Shown piece after piece: positions 1-10,200 of a stretch of 64,000 nucleotides of DNA (positions within the stretch are counted from its first letter, which is position 1; every line of letters begins with the position of its first letter). This DNA comes from Sinosporangium album (lineage in GTDB: Bacteria > Actinomycetota > Actinomycetes > Streptosporangiales > Streptosporangiaceae), in contig NZ_FNCN01000008.1 of assembly GCF_900100605.1 (NCBI RefSeq), forward strand, positions 124,001-188,000. The letters are read 5' to 3'. Made by a program: the position numbers and the translations under genes. The notes beneath the pieces are model-generated. The model did not search any database and was not told the DNA's origin. It was given only the letters and a program-made list of their open reading frames with translations.

Positions 1-2912
1 GCAAGCCCGGCGCGGGCGGCGCCGCGGCGGCCGGCAAGGCCGCGAAGGCGGACGGCCCCGCCCCTGCCGGTGCGGCGGCGGCCTCCGGCGACCCGCTGGA
101 GGACGACGCCCTCACCTCCCCCAGCCTCGTCATGCCCGCTATCCTGGACGACGCGCCGCCCCCGTCCGGCGGCGACGCCGCCCCCGGGATGACCGTCACC
201 GCCTCCCCCGCCAAGGGCAAGACCGGCGCAGGCACGGCGTCCACCGGCAAGGCCGGCACGAGCGCGGCCAAGTCCGGCACGGGCAAGGCGGCCTCGGGTA
301 CGGCGGACGCCGCCAAGTCCGGCACCGGTAAGTCCGGCACGGGCGCAGCGGGCAAGGGCAAGCCGGGGACCGGCCAGGCCAAGACCGGATCCGGCTCGTC
401 AGACGCGGACACATCGGACGCAGGCAAGCCCGGCAGATCGAGCTCGGGCAAGAGCGCCGACAAGTCCCGCATTGCCGGGCCGGGCACCGATGTAACGGAT
501 ACAGATAAGTCCGGCACTTCGGGCCCCGACGCGAACGCCGGGAAGCCCGGAACAGCCGACCTGTACACAGACACCGCAGGCACGGACAAGTCCGCCACTT
601 CGGATACAGGAAGCGGCACGCCCAGGTCCACCAGCTCGCGCGCCACCCCCACCGGCTCGGACAAATCCGATCTGCCGGACTCGGGTCCGGACGACCTGGA
701 CACAGACGCCACAGACACCGGCACCCCGACCCCGGGCAAGCCCGGATCCGCCACACCCAGCCCGGACAGCACCAGCAAGCCCGGCACATCACGCACAGGC
801 AAGACCAGCACCGGCAAGACCGGCACATCCGGCCCCGACACGAACGCTGGAAAGCCCGGAACAGCCGACCTGGACACGGACACCACGGGCACGGACACGG
901 CGGGCACGGACACGGCGGGCACGGACGGCGGCAGTCTGAGCACGGGTGCCCGCACGCTGGGCACCGGAAGCTCGCGCACGGCGCCCACGAGCTCAGACAA
1001 GTCCGGCACATCAGGCTCGGACGCGGACATCGACGGCCTGGACTCAGACGGGACCGACAGTGACGCGGCGACCCCGGGCAAGCCTGGATCCGCCGCGCCC
1101 GACCTGGACACCGCAAGCACCAGCAAGCCCGACTTGTCCGGCCTTGACACCGACACGTCAGACAAAGACGCCGCAGAAACGGATACGGCGAGCACAGGGA
1201 CGGCAGGCACCGGCAGCATGAGCGCCAGCGCCCGCAAGCCCAAAGCCGACAGCCCGGACAACGCCTCGACGGGCACGGGCAAGCCCGGCGCATCAGGCTC
1301 GGACGCGGCCGATGCCGCCCAGCCCGCATCCGGCGACCCGGACCTGGACGCGGCGGACGCCGAGGCGGCCTCAGGCACCGCGGCGACCGGCAAGGCCCGC
1401 TCCCGCACGACCGGCAGCGGCAAGTCCAAGTCCGGTGCGACGGGGTCGTCTGCGACGGGATCCTCCAAGGCGGGAACCGGCAAGCCCGGCGCGGGATCGG
1501 CGGACGCCGTACTCGGCGCCGACAGCCCCGCCTCCCTCCACGAGAACGCGTCCGACTCGGCGAAGAACCACGACGGGGACGCCCAGCACGGGGACTCGGG
1601 CGACGCCGACCGGCCACGCACCGCCGCCGATAAACCCGGCAAACCCAGCGAGACCGGCAAGGTCTCCACGTCCTCGGCCCGGTCCGGTGGGGCCAAGCCC
1701 GCCGCGAGCACGTCGGAGGCCGAAGACGCGCCGCCGCCGGAATCCGAACCGGCCTCGCCGGCGAGGGCCTCCCTGGGGGCGGACGACGCCTCCTGGAGCG
1801 ACTCGGGCGAAACACGTAAGCACCCGACGATGGGAAGCCCGGCGTCGGAGCCCGCATCCACGCCCGCATCGGGCTGGTCCTCCAGGTCTGCCCCCGGCTC
1901 CGCGTCCGGGGCCGACTCGGCGCCACGGGCGTCCACCTCGGCCTATGGCAAGGCCGAGCCCAAGGCCGCCTCTCCGAAGGCGGGTGTCCGGGACGAGGAG
2001 GCGGTCGCCGTACCCGGCCTGGTGGGCACGCCGACGGTAAGGGTGCGCGAAGAGCGGCCCGCTCTCGACGACCTGCCCCCGTCGTACTTCGGGGCGACCG
2101 CGAAACTGCCCACTCCCCCGCTGGAGCAGGCCCCCGCCGCCCCGCGGCAGCCGCTCGCCGACGCTCAGTCGACGGTGATGGGCCTGCGCCCCTCGATGCC
2201 GCCCCGCCGGTCGTCGCCCCTGCGCAAGGTCGTGCCCGCCGTGACCGTCGCCGTGGTCATCGTGGCGGGCGTGTCGCTGTACCTCGGCATGCGGAGCGGC
2301 GAGGCGGTGAACCCGGCACCCCCGGAGGTGACCACGTCGGCGTCGGCCGCGCCGAGTACGGCCGAGCCGGAGGGGGGGCGCAGGCCCGCGGCTACGCCCG
2401 CCGAGCCCGCCGAACCGACGGCGACGCCCGCCGAGAAACCCGCCGAGAAGGAGGAGAAGGACGCGCTTCCGGCGGGTTGGAAGATGTACAAGGACAAGAA
2501 GATGGGCTTCTCGGTCGGGCTTCCCCCCGGCTGGAAGGAGCTTTCACGCACCGGCAGCTGGGTGCGTTTCCGGGGGCCGGGCGCCAGCCCGAGCTCCTAC
2601 CTGCACATCGAGGAGGCGAGCGAGCCCGGCGGCGACCCGCTGAAGGACTGGCGCAGGCAGGAGCCCACCCTCAAATACAACTTCGGCGGCTACAAGAAAT
2701 TGTGGATCAAGAAGGTCGACTACCAGAAGGCCGCCGCCGACTGGGAGTTCACCTGGCGTGCCAACTCCGGCAAGTCGCGCGTACGCAACCGCGGTTTCGT
2801 CACCGACAACGGCCGCGCCTACGCGATCTACTGGCACACCCGGTCGAACAAGTGGAAGGAGCATCTCCGCTTCTTCAACGGCTTCGCCGACACCTTCAAG
2901 CCCGCCAAGTAG
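1..2912 (+). CDS. Membrane protein with giant disordered linker, 5' end outside window
   Basis: The frame is already open at base 3, so the start lies upstream. About 700 residues are low-complexity Gly/Thr/Ser/Lys/Asp/Ala sequence with near-duplicated blocks (GKPGTADL occurs twice). A single hydrophobic segment is encoded at about 2224-2292, then a Pro/Ala/Glu-rich spacer, then a folded C-terminal domain of about 145 residues beginning near 2466 (MGFSVGLPPGW, AADWEFTW, NGFADTF). That domain is clearly homologous to the C-terminus of the kinase encoded next door and recalls PsbP/DUF1795-like folds. By analogy the missing N-terminus could be a Ser/Thr kinase with this domain outside the membrane, but that is inference. 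The stop codon is 31 bases before the next gene, so the two are probably co-transcribed. Confidence 0.8.
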   Translation, partial: KPGAGGAAAAGKAAKADGPAPAGAAAASGDPLEDDALTSPSLVMPAILDDAPPPSGGDAAPGMTVTASPAKGKTGAGTASTGKAGTSAAKSGTGKAASGTADAAKSGTGKSGTGAAGKGKPGTGQAKTGSGSSDADTSDAGKPGRSSSGKSADKSRIAGPGTDVTDTDKSGTSGPDANAGKPGTADLYTDTAGTDKSATSDTGSGTPRSTSSRATPTGSDKSDLPDSGPDDLDTDATDTGTPTPGKPGSATPSPDSTSKPGTSRTGKTSTGKTGTSGPDTNAGKPGTADLDTDTTGTDTAGTDTAGTDGGSLSTGARTLGTGSSRTAPTSSDKSGTSGSDADIDGLDSDGTDSDAATPGKPGSAAPDLDTASTSKPDLSGLDTDTSDKDAAETDTASTGTAGTGSMSASARKPKADSPDNASTGTGKPGASGSDAADAAQPASGDPDLDAADAEAASGTAATGKARSRTTGSGKSKSGATGSSATGSSKAGTGKPGAGSADAVLGADSPASLHENASDSAKNHDGDAQHGDSGDADRPRTAADKPGKPSETGKVSTSSARSGGAKPAASTSEAEDAPPPESEPASPARASLGADDASWSDSGETRKHPTMGSPASEPASTPASGWSSRSAPGSASGADSAPRASTSAYGKAEPKAASPKAGVRDEEAVAVPGLVGTPTVRVREERPALDDLPPSYFGATAKLPTPPLEQAPAAPRQPLADAQSTVMGLRPSMPPRRSSPLRKVVPAVTVAVVIVAGVSLYLGMRSGEAVNPAPPEVTTSASAAPSTAEPEGGRRPAATPAEPAEPTATPAEKPAEKEEKDALPAGWKMYKDKKMGFSVGLPPGWKELSRTGSWVRFRGPGASPSSYLHIEEASEPGGDPLKDWRRQEPTLKYNFGGYKKLWIKKVDYQKAAADWEFTWRANSGKSRVRNRGFVTDNGRAYAIYWHTRSNKWKEHLRFFNGFADTFKPAK

Positions 2913-2943
2913 CAGCGTGACCGGCGGACGGGGGGGAAGCGCG

Positions 2944-4515
2944 GTGAGCGGGCAGCGCCGCGTGGCCGGCCGCTATCTGCTGATCGAGCAGATCGGCCAG
3001 GGCGGCATGGGCGTCGTCTGGCGGGCCCACGACGAGCTGCTCGACCGCGTGGTCGCGGTCAAGGAGGTGCGCTACGCCGGGGTCGACGACGAGAAGCGGG
3101 CATCCCTCAACCAGCGCACCATGCGCGAGGCGCGCGCGGCCGGACGGCTGGACCACCCGTCGGTCGTGGTGATCCACGACGTGATCGAGGAGGACGGCAG
3201 ACCGTGGATCGTCATGCAGCTCGTCCGTTCGCGGTCGCTCGGCACGGTGGTCCGTACACAAGGACCGCTCGCGCCGCACTACGCGGCGTCGGTGGGGCTC
3301 CAGGTGCTGGGGGCGCTGCGGGCCGCCCACGCCGCCGGTGTGCTGCACCGCGACGTCAAGCCCGAGAACGTGCTGCTGGCCGATGACGGGCGGGTCGTGC
3401 TGACCGACTTCGGCATCGCGACCACCGAGGAGGACCCGGCTCTCACCAGCACCGGCGCTGTGATCGGCACCCCCGCCTTCCTGCCGCCCGAGCGGCTGAA
3501 CGGCCTGCCGGCGACGGCCGAGTCCGACCTGTGGTCGCTCGGGGCGACCCTGTACGCCGCGGTCGAAGGGCGATCGCCGTTCGACCGGGGGGCCACGGCC
3601 CCGACCATGGCGGCGGTGCTGTACGACGAGCCGACCCCCATGGCCCGGGCCGGGCTGCTCGCGCCCGTCATCACCGGGCTACTCGCCAAGGACCCGGATA
3701 CGCGCATGCGCGCCGAGGAGGCCGCCGAGCTGCTCCGCGGGACCTCCGAGCGGCATGTGCCCCCTCCGGCCGCACGCACCGCCGAGCGGCCGGTGCGGCC
3801 CGCCGCCCGGCGCGGCCGTACGGCACTGCTCGCGGCGGCGGTAGCCGTACCCCTGGCCTTGGCCTCGGCGGGTGCCGCGGTCTGGCTCGCGCTCCGGGGC
3901 GGCGAAACGGCCGAGCCGCCGCCGGGCTCGACGCACGTGGCGATCGCCACCGCGTCGCAGGCCCAGCGCACAAGCCCCTCCCCGCCGACGACGCCGCGCC
4001 CGGCCCCCTCCCCGTCGTCGTCCCGTACGGCACAAGCCCCCGCCACCGGGCGCGTCGCCGTGCCGCCGAGGTGGAAGCCGTACCGCCATCCGACCATGGG
4101 CTACTCCCTCGCCATCCCCCCGGGGTGGAGCGCGACCGACCACTCCACACGGTCGCGGACGGAGATCCGGAGTGCCCGCGGCACGAGCTACCTGTGGGTG
4201 GAGTGGACCACGCCCGAGGATCCGACGGGCGACCCGGTGCGCGCCATGGCCGAGCTCGAACGGAGGGTCCTGGCCGAGAAGTCCCTCCCGGGCTACCGGC
4301 GGATAGCGATCCGGCCGCTCACCTACCTGGGCCGGCCGGCCGCCGACTGGGAGTTCACCTTCACGACCACCTCCGAAGGCACCGTCCACGTGATCGACCG
4401 GGGCTTCCAGACGGAGAGCGGTCAGCACTACGTGATGTACTGGCGGACGCCCGAGACCGAATGGCACCGGAACCTGCACTACTTCAAGGCCTTCGCCCGC
4501 ACTTTCCGCCCCTGA
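2944..4515 (+). CDS. Transmembrane serine/threonine protein kinase
   Basis: Eukaryotic-type kinase of about 523 residues. Seen in order: glycine loop GQGGMG, VAVKEV lysine, catalytic loop HRDVKPENVLL, DFG and an APE-like PPE, then a Pro/Arg-rich linker, one membrane segment (about 3829-3897), a Thr/Pro/Ser-rich spacer and an external C-terminal domain (MGYSLAIPPGW, AADWEFTF, FKAFARTF) shared with the preceding gene. There are no PASTA repeats. The GTG at 2944 is chosen because a GGGGGGAAG ribosome site precedes it by a few bases; GTG at 2917 is the alternative. It probably phosphorylates cytoplasmic targets in response to a signal sensed by the C-terminal domain; the ligand is unknown. Confidence 0.93.
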   Translation: MSGQRRVAGRYLLIEQIGQGGMGVVWRAHDELLDRVVAVKEVRYAGVDDEKRASLNQRTMREARAAGRLDHPSVVVIHDVIEEDGRPWIVMQLVRSRSLGTVVRTQGPLAPHYAASVGLQVLGALRAAHAAGVLHRDVKPENVLLADDGRVVLTDFGIATTEEDPALTSTGAVIGTPAFLPPERLNGLPATAESDLWSLGATLYAAVEGRSPFDRGATAPTMAAVLYDEPTPMARAGLLAPVITGLLAKDPDTRMRAEEAAELLRGTSERHVPPPAARTAERPVRPAARRGRTALLAAAVAVPLALASAGAAVWLALRGGETAEPPPGSTHVAIATASQAQRTSPSPPTTPRPAPSPSSSRTAQAPATGRVAVPPRWKPYRHPTMGYSLAIPPGWSATDHSTRSRTEIRSARGTSYLWVEWTTPEDPTGDPVRAMAELERRVLAEKSLPGYRRIAIRPLTYLGRPAADWEFTFTTTSEGTVHVIDRGFQTESGQHYVMYWRTPETEWHRNLHYFKAFARTFRP

Positions 4516-4586
4516 GGCCGACCGCCGCAGGACCGCCCCGACCGGCCCCGCGAGCCCGCCTCCGTCCGGCGGGCCCGGGGCTGCCC

Positions 4587-4702
4587 GATGGGCGACGCGG
4601 TCAGGATTCGCACCCGATGGGCGACGCGGTCAGGATTCGCACCCGATGGGCGACGCGGTCAGGATTCGCGCCCGATGGGCGACGCGGTCAGGATTCGCGC
4701 CC
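4587..4702. repeat. Four tandem copies of a 29-bp unit at the rluD 3' end
   Basis: Units start at 4587, 4616, 4645 and 4674. They are identical except for one A/G position near the end (copies 1-2 have CACCC, 3-4 CGCCC). The last unit contains the rluD stop codon and its final codons, so the array looks like an outgrowth of the gene's 3' end. There are no spacers between units, so it is not CRISPR. Confidence 0.95.
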
Positions 4703-5617
4703 GGCGAGCTCCAGGGCCGTGGCGAGATCCTCGGGGTATTCGCTGGTGAAGGACACCCACGCGCCTGTGGTCGGGTGTTCGAAGGACAGGGTGACGGCGT
4801 GCAGCCACTGCCGGCCCACCTTGAGCCGGGCGGCCAGGGTGGGGTCCGCGCCGTACATGAGGTCGCCGACGCACGGGTGGCGCAGTGCGGACATGTGCAC
4901 GCGGATCTGGTGGGTGCGGCCGGTCTCCAGGCCGATGTCCAGCAGGGAGGCGGCCCGGAACGCCTCGACCGTGTCGTAGTGCGTGATGGAGGGCTTGCCG
5001 CCCGCCACGACCGCGAACCGGCCGTCGCCGGACGGGTGCCGGTCGATCGGAGCGTCGACGGTGCCGCGCAGCGGGTCGAGGTGGCCTTGCACGAGCGCGT
5101 GGTAGCGCTTGTCGACGCGGCGCTCCTTGAAGGCCCGTTTGAGCAGGGAGTACGCCACTTCGCTCTTGGCGACGACCATCGTGCCGCTCGTGTTGGCGTC
5201 GAGGCGGTGGACGATGCCCTGGCGTTCGGCGGCGCCGCTGGTGGCGACGGTGTGGCCCGCGCCGAGCAGTCCGCCGATGACGGTGGGGCCGGTCCAGCCG
5301 ACGGTCGGGTGGGCGGCGACGCCGATCGGCTTGTCGACGACGATGAGGTCGGAGTCCTCGTAGAGGATCTTCATGCCGGGCACGGGCTCGGCCACCGGCA
5401 TCGGGGCGGTGGGCGGCGGCGGCAGGGTGACGTCGAGCCACGCGCCGGCGTGGACGCGGTCGGACTTGGCCGCGGCCTGGCCGTCCACGAGCACGTCGCC
5501 GACGGCGATCAGCTCGGCGGCCCGGGTGCGGGAGAAGCCGAACAGCCTGGACAGGGCGGCGTCGAGACGCTCACCGGCGAGGCCGTCGGGCACGGGGAGA
5601 CTCCGCTGGTCAGCCAT
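4688..5617 (-). CDS. rluD: RluA/RluD-family 23S rRNA pseudouridine synthase
   Basis: Converts uridines in large-subunit rRNA to pseudouridine. The 309-residue protein has an N-terminal S4 RNA-binding domain ([15 protein letters not shown], then VLVDGQ) and the catalytic domain with the signature HRLDANTSG, whose Asp is the nucleophile. The ATG at 5617 is chosen because AAGGACG precedes it and because upstream residues are low-complexity Arg/Pro. It overlaps the end of lspA by 8 bases, the usual lspA-rluD pairing in actinobacteria. The exact rRNA target cannot be told from sequence. The stop codon lies inside the last unit of a 29-bp tandem array. Confidence 0.93.
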   Translation of the reverse strand: MADQRSLPVPDGLAGERLDAALSRLFGFSRTRAAELIAVGDVLVDGQAAAKSDRVHAGAWLDVTLPPPPTAPMPVAEPVPGMKILYEDSDLIVVDKPIGVAAHPTVGWTGPTVIGGLLGAGHTVATSGAAERQGIVHRLDANTSGTMVVAKSEVAYSLLKRAFKERRVDKRYHALVQGHLDPLRGTVDAPIDRHPSGDGRFAVVAGGKPSITHYDTVEAFRAASLLDIGLETGRTHQIRVHMSALRHPCVGDLMYGADPTLAARLKVGRQWLHAVTLSFEHPTTGAWVSFTSEYPEDLATALELAGRES

Positions 5618-6401
5618 GAGCGCCGTCCTTCCCCGCGTCACCGGCATCGCCACCGGAGCCGGAAGCCGGGCCGGCCCCGGGAACCGGGCCTGAGCCCGGT
5701 GCCGATCCGGGCCCGTCCGCATCGGCCTCACCGGCCTCACCGGCCTCGGCGGCCTTCGCCGGGGCGACGTCCCCGGTGTCGCGGGTGCCGTCGATCTGGT
5801 AACCGCGCCACGCGAGGAACACGGCCAGGGTGCCGCCGCAGACGATGGACGAGTCCGCCACGTTGAAAATCGGGAAGTGGCCCGGGAACACCTCGACGAA
5901 GTCGACCACGTGCCCTTCGAAGACGCCGGGCGAGCGGAAGACGCGGTCGGTCAGGTTGCCGAGCGCCCCCCCGAGGAGGAGGCCGAGGGTCACGGCCCAG
6001 GGGAGGCTGCGGAGGTTCTTGGCGGTGCGCAGGATCGCGATCACGACGATGGTGGCGACAGCGGTCAGCAGCAACGTCAGCCCGGCGCCGATGCTGAACG
6101 CGGCTCCGGAGTTGCGAATGACCCGGAACTGCAGGAGCCCGCTGATGAGCTCCACCGGCGCGCGGCCCTCGACGGTCTCCACCACGACGATCTTGGAGGC
6201 GAGATCGGAGAGGTAGATGGCCACGGCGATGACCGCCAGCAGCCCCACCCGCTTGGGGAAGGGCGAGGTGCCCCGGGAGTCGCCGGGAGCGTGGGATCCG
6301 CCGCGCGGCGCGGAGTCCGCGCCGCCGGCCTCGCCGCTCCCGGCACCTTCACCGGAGCCGCCGTTCAGCGGCGCTCCTCCCGCTGCTTGCAGGCCACGCA
6401 C
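5610..6401 (-). CDS. lspA: Lipoprotein signal peptidase II
   Basis: Aspartic protease of the inner membrane that removes signal peptides from prolipoproteins. Four hydrophobic stretches are visible, with the family motifs [19 protein letters not shown] and [10 protein letters not shown]; the Asp residues in the last two form the catalytic pair. The core is flanked by a Gly/Ser/Ala-rich N-terminus and a long Gly/Ala/Pro-rich C-terminal tail, making it longer than usual. The start is uncertain: no ATG lies near the core. GTG 6401 follows a GAGGG sequence and overlaps the upstream gene by 37 bases; GTG 6248 would begin just before the first membrane helix. Confidence 0.9.
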   Translation of the reverse strand: MRGLQAAGGAPLNGGSGEGAGSGEAGGADSAPRGGSHAPGDSRGTSPFPKRVGLLAVIAVAIYLSDLASKIVVVETVEGRAPVELISGLLQFRVIRNSGAAFSIGAGLTLLLTAVATIVVIAILRTAKNLRSLPWAVTLGLLLGGALGNLTDRVFRSPGVFEGHVVDFVEVFPGHFPIFNVADSSIVCGGTLAVFLAWRGYQIDGTRDTGDVAPAKAAEAGEAGEADADGPGSAPGSGPVPGAGPASGSGGDAGDAGKDGAHG

Positions 6402-6772
6402 AGCGTCGCCCTCGGGAACGCTCGCAGCCGTTCCTTGCCGATCGGCTTGTGGCACGATTCGCACACTCCATAGGTCCCTGCGTCGATCCGGGCGATCGCC
6501 CGCTCGTTCTGCGCGAGTAGGTCGCGCGAATTCAGGGTAAGGGCGATCTCACGTTCCCGCTCATACGTCTTCGCCCCGGCGTCGGCCTGATCATCCCCCG
6601 CGCCCTCGGACATGTCGCCGGAGGCGATCTCGGACTCCGCGCGGGCGATATCGCGCCTGAGGGCCTCGATCTCCTTGGCCAGGGTCCGGCGGACCTCGGC
6701 GAGCTCCTCCGGGGTCCAGGTTGCCGCGGGGGCTTCTTCTGTCCTCTTCGCGGTGCGCGTGGTCGCGGCCAT
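6365..6772 (-). CDS. TraR/DksA-type zinc-finger protein
   Basis: A 135-residue protein with an N-terminal coiled coil (EELAEVRRTLAKEIEALRRD) and a C-terminal four-cysteine finger (CESCHK ... CVACK). This is the DksA/TraR layout, proteins that enter the RNA polymerase secondary channel; actinobacterial members of this length are usually annotated as TraR/DksA family or RNA polymerase-binding protein. The start at 6772 is set by AAGGAGG six bases upstream. It leads the minus-strand group with lspA and rluD, overlapping lspA. A good promoter lies 53-81 bases upstream of the start. Confidence 0.9.
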   Translation of the reverse strand: MAATTRTAKRTEEAPAATWTPEELAEVRRTLAKEIEALRRDIARAESEIASGDMSEGAGDDQADAGAKTYEREREIALTLNSRDLLAQNERAIARIDAGTYGVCESCHKPIGKERLRAFPRATLCVACKQREERR

Positions 6773-6824
6773 GGCAGCCTCCTTGCTGTGCCGTTCCCGT
6801 TCGACGCGTTCAACGGGTGCCGAG

Positions 6825-6853
6825 AGCATAGGTCGCCCATAACAGAACGGCAA
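6825..6853 (-). promoter_or_regulatory. Sigma-70-like promoter for the TraR/DksA gene
   Basis: Read on the minus strand: TTGCCG (6853-6848), 17-base spacer, TATGCT (6830-6825). Spacing is ideal and transcription would begin about 45 bases ahead of the ATG at 6772. Confidence 0.55.
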
Positions 6854-7008
6854 ACGACCCGCCGTAACATTTACCACTCCCGTACGATGACCCCCCTCTT
6901 CAGGGACTCCTCATCGTTACCCATAATTTCCATGCCTTTGTCTACTTCTTCCACTTGCCTGCTTCCCACGGAGGACACGCGGTCGTGCGGGGTGCGTTAT
7001 CGTGTGAA

Positions 7009-7280
7009 GCTGCAAGGCGTTGATGGGGACGAGTAGGTCCGAGATTTCCCGCTGAGCGACCCGGGGACGGTGCGAGCCCGGGGCGGGAGCCGGTCCGAAG
7101 ATCACCCCGGAGCCGCCGGAAGAACGGCATCCAGTCACGGAAGGCCCAGTAGACCCGGCCGCACCCCAATCGAGAGGGCACCCGGAGCTCCCGGTGCCAA
7201 GGAGGGTGGTACCGCGGGGCCGCGCATCGGTCTCGTCCCTCCGCGCCACCAGTCTCACCGGCTCTCTCGGCGTGGAGGTC
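7009..7280 (+). promoter_or_regulatory. Translational T-box leader of ileS
   Basis: Senses uncharged tRNA-Ile. Seen: the stem I sequence GGGGACGAGTAG at 7025-7036; an ATC isoleucine specifier candidate at 7101-7103; and the T-box AGGGTGGTACCGCG at 7203-7216, whose TGGT would pair with the tRNA ACCA end. GGAGGG (7201-7206) can pair with CCCTCC (7237-7242), forming the antisequestrator. The alternative is a 10-bp stem between 7238-7247 and 7269-7278 that buries the ileS ribosome site GGAGG. The two stems share 7238-7242 and exclude each other. There is no terminator, so control is at translation, as known for actinobacterial ileS T-boxes. A possible -10 (TATCGT, 6998-7003) precedes it; the stretch 6854-6997 holds nothing else I recognise and is less GC-rich than its surroundings. 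Confidence 0.93.
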
Positions 7281-7289
7281 CCGCCCGCG

Positions 7290-10200
7290 ATGTCACCCCA
7301 GTATTTCCAGCATCTCCCGGCCTCGGTCGACCTGCCCGCGCTGGAACGCGAGGTCCTCGACCGCTGGCGCGACGGCAAGATCTTCGAGCGCTCCCTGGAG
7401 CAGAACGCCGACCGCCCGTCGTGGGTGTTCTACGAGGGCCCGCCCACCGCCAACGGCATGCCCGGCGTCCACCACGTCGAGGCGCGGGTCTTCAAGGACC
7501 TCTTCCCCCGCTACAAGTCGATGCGCGGCTTCCACGTCCCGCGCAAGGCCGGCTGGGACTGCCACGGCCTGCCCGTCGAGGTCGCCGTGGAGAAGGAGCT
7601 CGGCCTCGCGGGCAAACCCGAGATCGAGGCGTACGGCATCGCCGAGTTCAACGACCGCTGTCGCGAGTCGGTGCTGCGGCACGTGGACGCCTTCGAGGAG
7701 ATGACCGAGCGGATGGGCTACTGGGTGGACATGTCCCAGGCCTACCGCACGATGGACCCCTCCTATGTCGAGGCGGTCTGGTGGTCGCTCAAGGTCGTCT
7801 GGGACAAGGGCCTGCTCATGCGGGACTTCCGCATCACGCCCTACTGCCCCCGCTGCGGCACCGGCCTGTCCGACCACGAGCTCGGCCAGCCCGGCGGATA
7901 CGAGACGATCACCAGCCCGTCGGTCTACGTGCGGATGCCCGTCACCTCGGGGCGCTTCGAGGGCGTCGACCTGCTCATCTGGACCACCACGCCGTGGACG
8001 CTCGTGTCCAACACGGCTGTCGCCGTACACCCCGAGGTGACCTACGTCGTCGCCGAGAAGGACGGCGAGAAGCCGGTGATCGTGGCCGAGCCCCTGGTCG
8101 CGGCGGCGCTCGGCGAGGAGTGGACCGTCCGCGAGCGGGTGCTCGGCACCGAGCTGGAGCGCACGCCGTACTCCCGGCCGTTCGAGCTGGTCGACATCCC
8201 GGACGCTCACTATGTCGTGCTGGCGGACTACGTCACCATCGAGGATGGCACGGGTCTCGTGCACCAGGCGCCCGCCTTCGGCGCGGACGACATGGTCGTC
8301 TGTAAGAAGTACGGCATGCAGATCGTCAATCCGATCGGCCCCGACGGGCGGTTCCTCCCCGAGGTCCCGTTCGTCGGCGGTGTCTTCTTCAAGGACGCCG
8401 ACGAGCGCCTGACCGAGGACCTGCGCGAGCGCGGCCTGCTGTTCCGCGGCAGCCACTTCGAGCACAGCTACCCGCACTGCTGGCGCTGCCACACCTCGCT
8501 GCTCTACTACGCGCTCCCCTCGTGGTACATCCGCACCACCGCCATCAAGGACCGGCTCTTCGCCGAGAACGAGAAGACCAACTGGTTCCCGGAGAGCATC
8601 AAGCACGGCCGCTACGGCGAGTGGCTGCGCAACAACGTCGACTGGGCGCTGTCGCGCTCCCGCTACTGGGGCACGCCCCTCCCGCTGTGGGTGTGCGGCG
8701 AGGACGAGAGCCACGTGACCTGCGTCGGGTCGCTCAAGGAGCTGAGCGAGCTGGCCGGCCGCGACCTCACCGCGCTCGACCCTCACCGCCCCTACGTCGA
8801 CGACGTCACCTTCGGCTGCCCCGACTGCGGCGCCGAGGCCCGGCGCGTGCCCGACGTCATCGACGTCTGGTACGACTCGGGGGCCATGCCGTTCGCCCAG
8901 TGGGGCGCGCCCCACATCAACGAGGACGAGTTCGAGAAGGCGTTCCCCGGCCAGTTCATCTGCGAGGCCATCGACCAGACCCGCGGCTGGTTCTACTCGA
9001 TGATGACGGTCGGCACCCTGGTGTTCGACCGGTCGTCCTACGAGAACGTGCTCTGCCTCGGCCTGATCCTCGCCGAGGACGGGCGCAAGATGAGCAAGCA
9101 CCTCGGCAACGTCCTGCAGCCCATCCCGCTGATGGACGACCACGGCGCCGACGCCCTGCGGTGGTTCATGGCGGTCTCCGGCTCCCCCTGGGCGCCGCGG
9201 CGCGTCGGCCACCACGTGCTGGAGGAGATCATCAGGAAGGTCCTGCTGACCTACTGGAACACCACCTCCTTCTTCACGCTCTACGCCAACGCGGAGTCCT
9301 GGTCTCCCGAACGGCTCGCGACCGCCCCCGCGTACGGCGACCGCCCCCTCATCGACCGGTGGGCCCTCGCCGAGCTCCACCGCACCGTCTCCGACGTCAC
9401 CGCCTCCCTCGACGAGTTCGACAGCGCCCGCGCCGGGCGGCGGCTCACCGAGTTCCTCGACGATCTCTCCAACTGGTACGTCCGCCGGTCCCGCCGCCGC
9501 TTCTGGACGGGCGAGGAGTCGGCCTTCGCGACGCTGTACGAGTGCCTGACGACGGTGTCGCAGCTCATGGCCCCGATCGTGCCGTTCCTCACCGACTACC
9601 TGTGGAACGTCCTGCGCGCTCCCGACGCGCCGCCGTCGGTGCACCTCAGCACCTGGCCCGCGGTACGGCAGGAGCTCCTCGACCCCGCCCTCAGCGAGCA
9701 GATGGCCCTCGTACGCCGCCTCGTCGAGCTCGGGCGCTCCGCCCGGGCCGCCGGCGGCGTCAAGACCCGCCAGCCGCTCGGCCGGGCCCTCGTCGGGGCC
9801 CCGGGCTGGGCCGACCTCCCCGAGGCGCTGCGCGACCTCATCGCCGACGAGCTCAACGTCCAGACGCTCGAAAACCTCTCGGGCTTCTCCGCCGACCTCG
9901 TCACCTTCACCGTCAAGCCCAACTTCCGCGCTCTCGGCAAGCGGTTCGGCTCCCAGACCAAGGCCGCCGCCGCCGCCGTGTCCGCGGCCGAACCCGCCGC
10001 CCTCGCCCGCTCCCTGCGCGGTGGCGGCACGGTCACACTCACCGCCGACGGCCTCGGCGAGATCGAGGTCGGCCTCGACGACGTCATCGTCACCGAGCAG
10101 CCGAAGTCCGGCTGGGCCGTCGAGACCGGCGCCATCGACACGGGCACCGGCGAGACCGTCGCCCTCGACCTGGCCATCACCGACGAACTGCGCCGGGCCG

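Noticed and set aside
196-1926. Long minus-strand open frame opposite the disordered linker
   Set aside because: Arg/Cys/Pro-rich antisense shadow of a high-GC repetitive gene with no ribosome site.
4587-4702. CRISPR-like repeat series
   Set aside because: The units are directly adjacent with no spacers and no cas genes.
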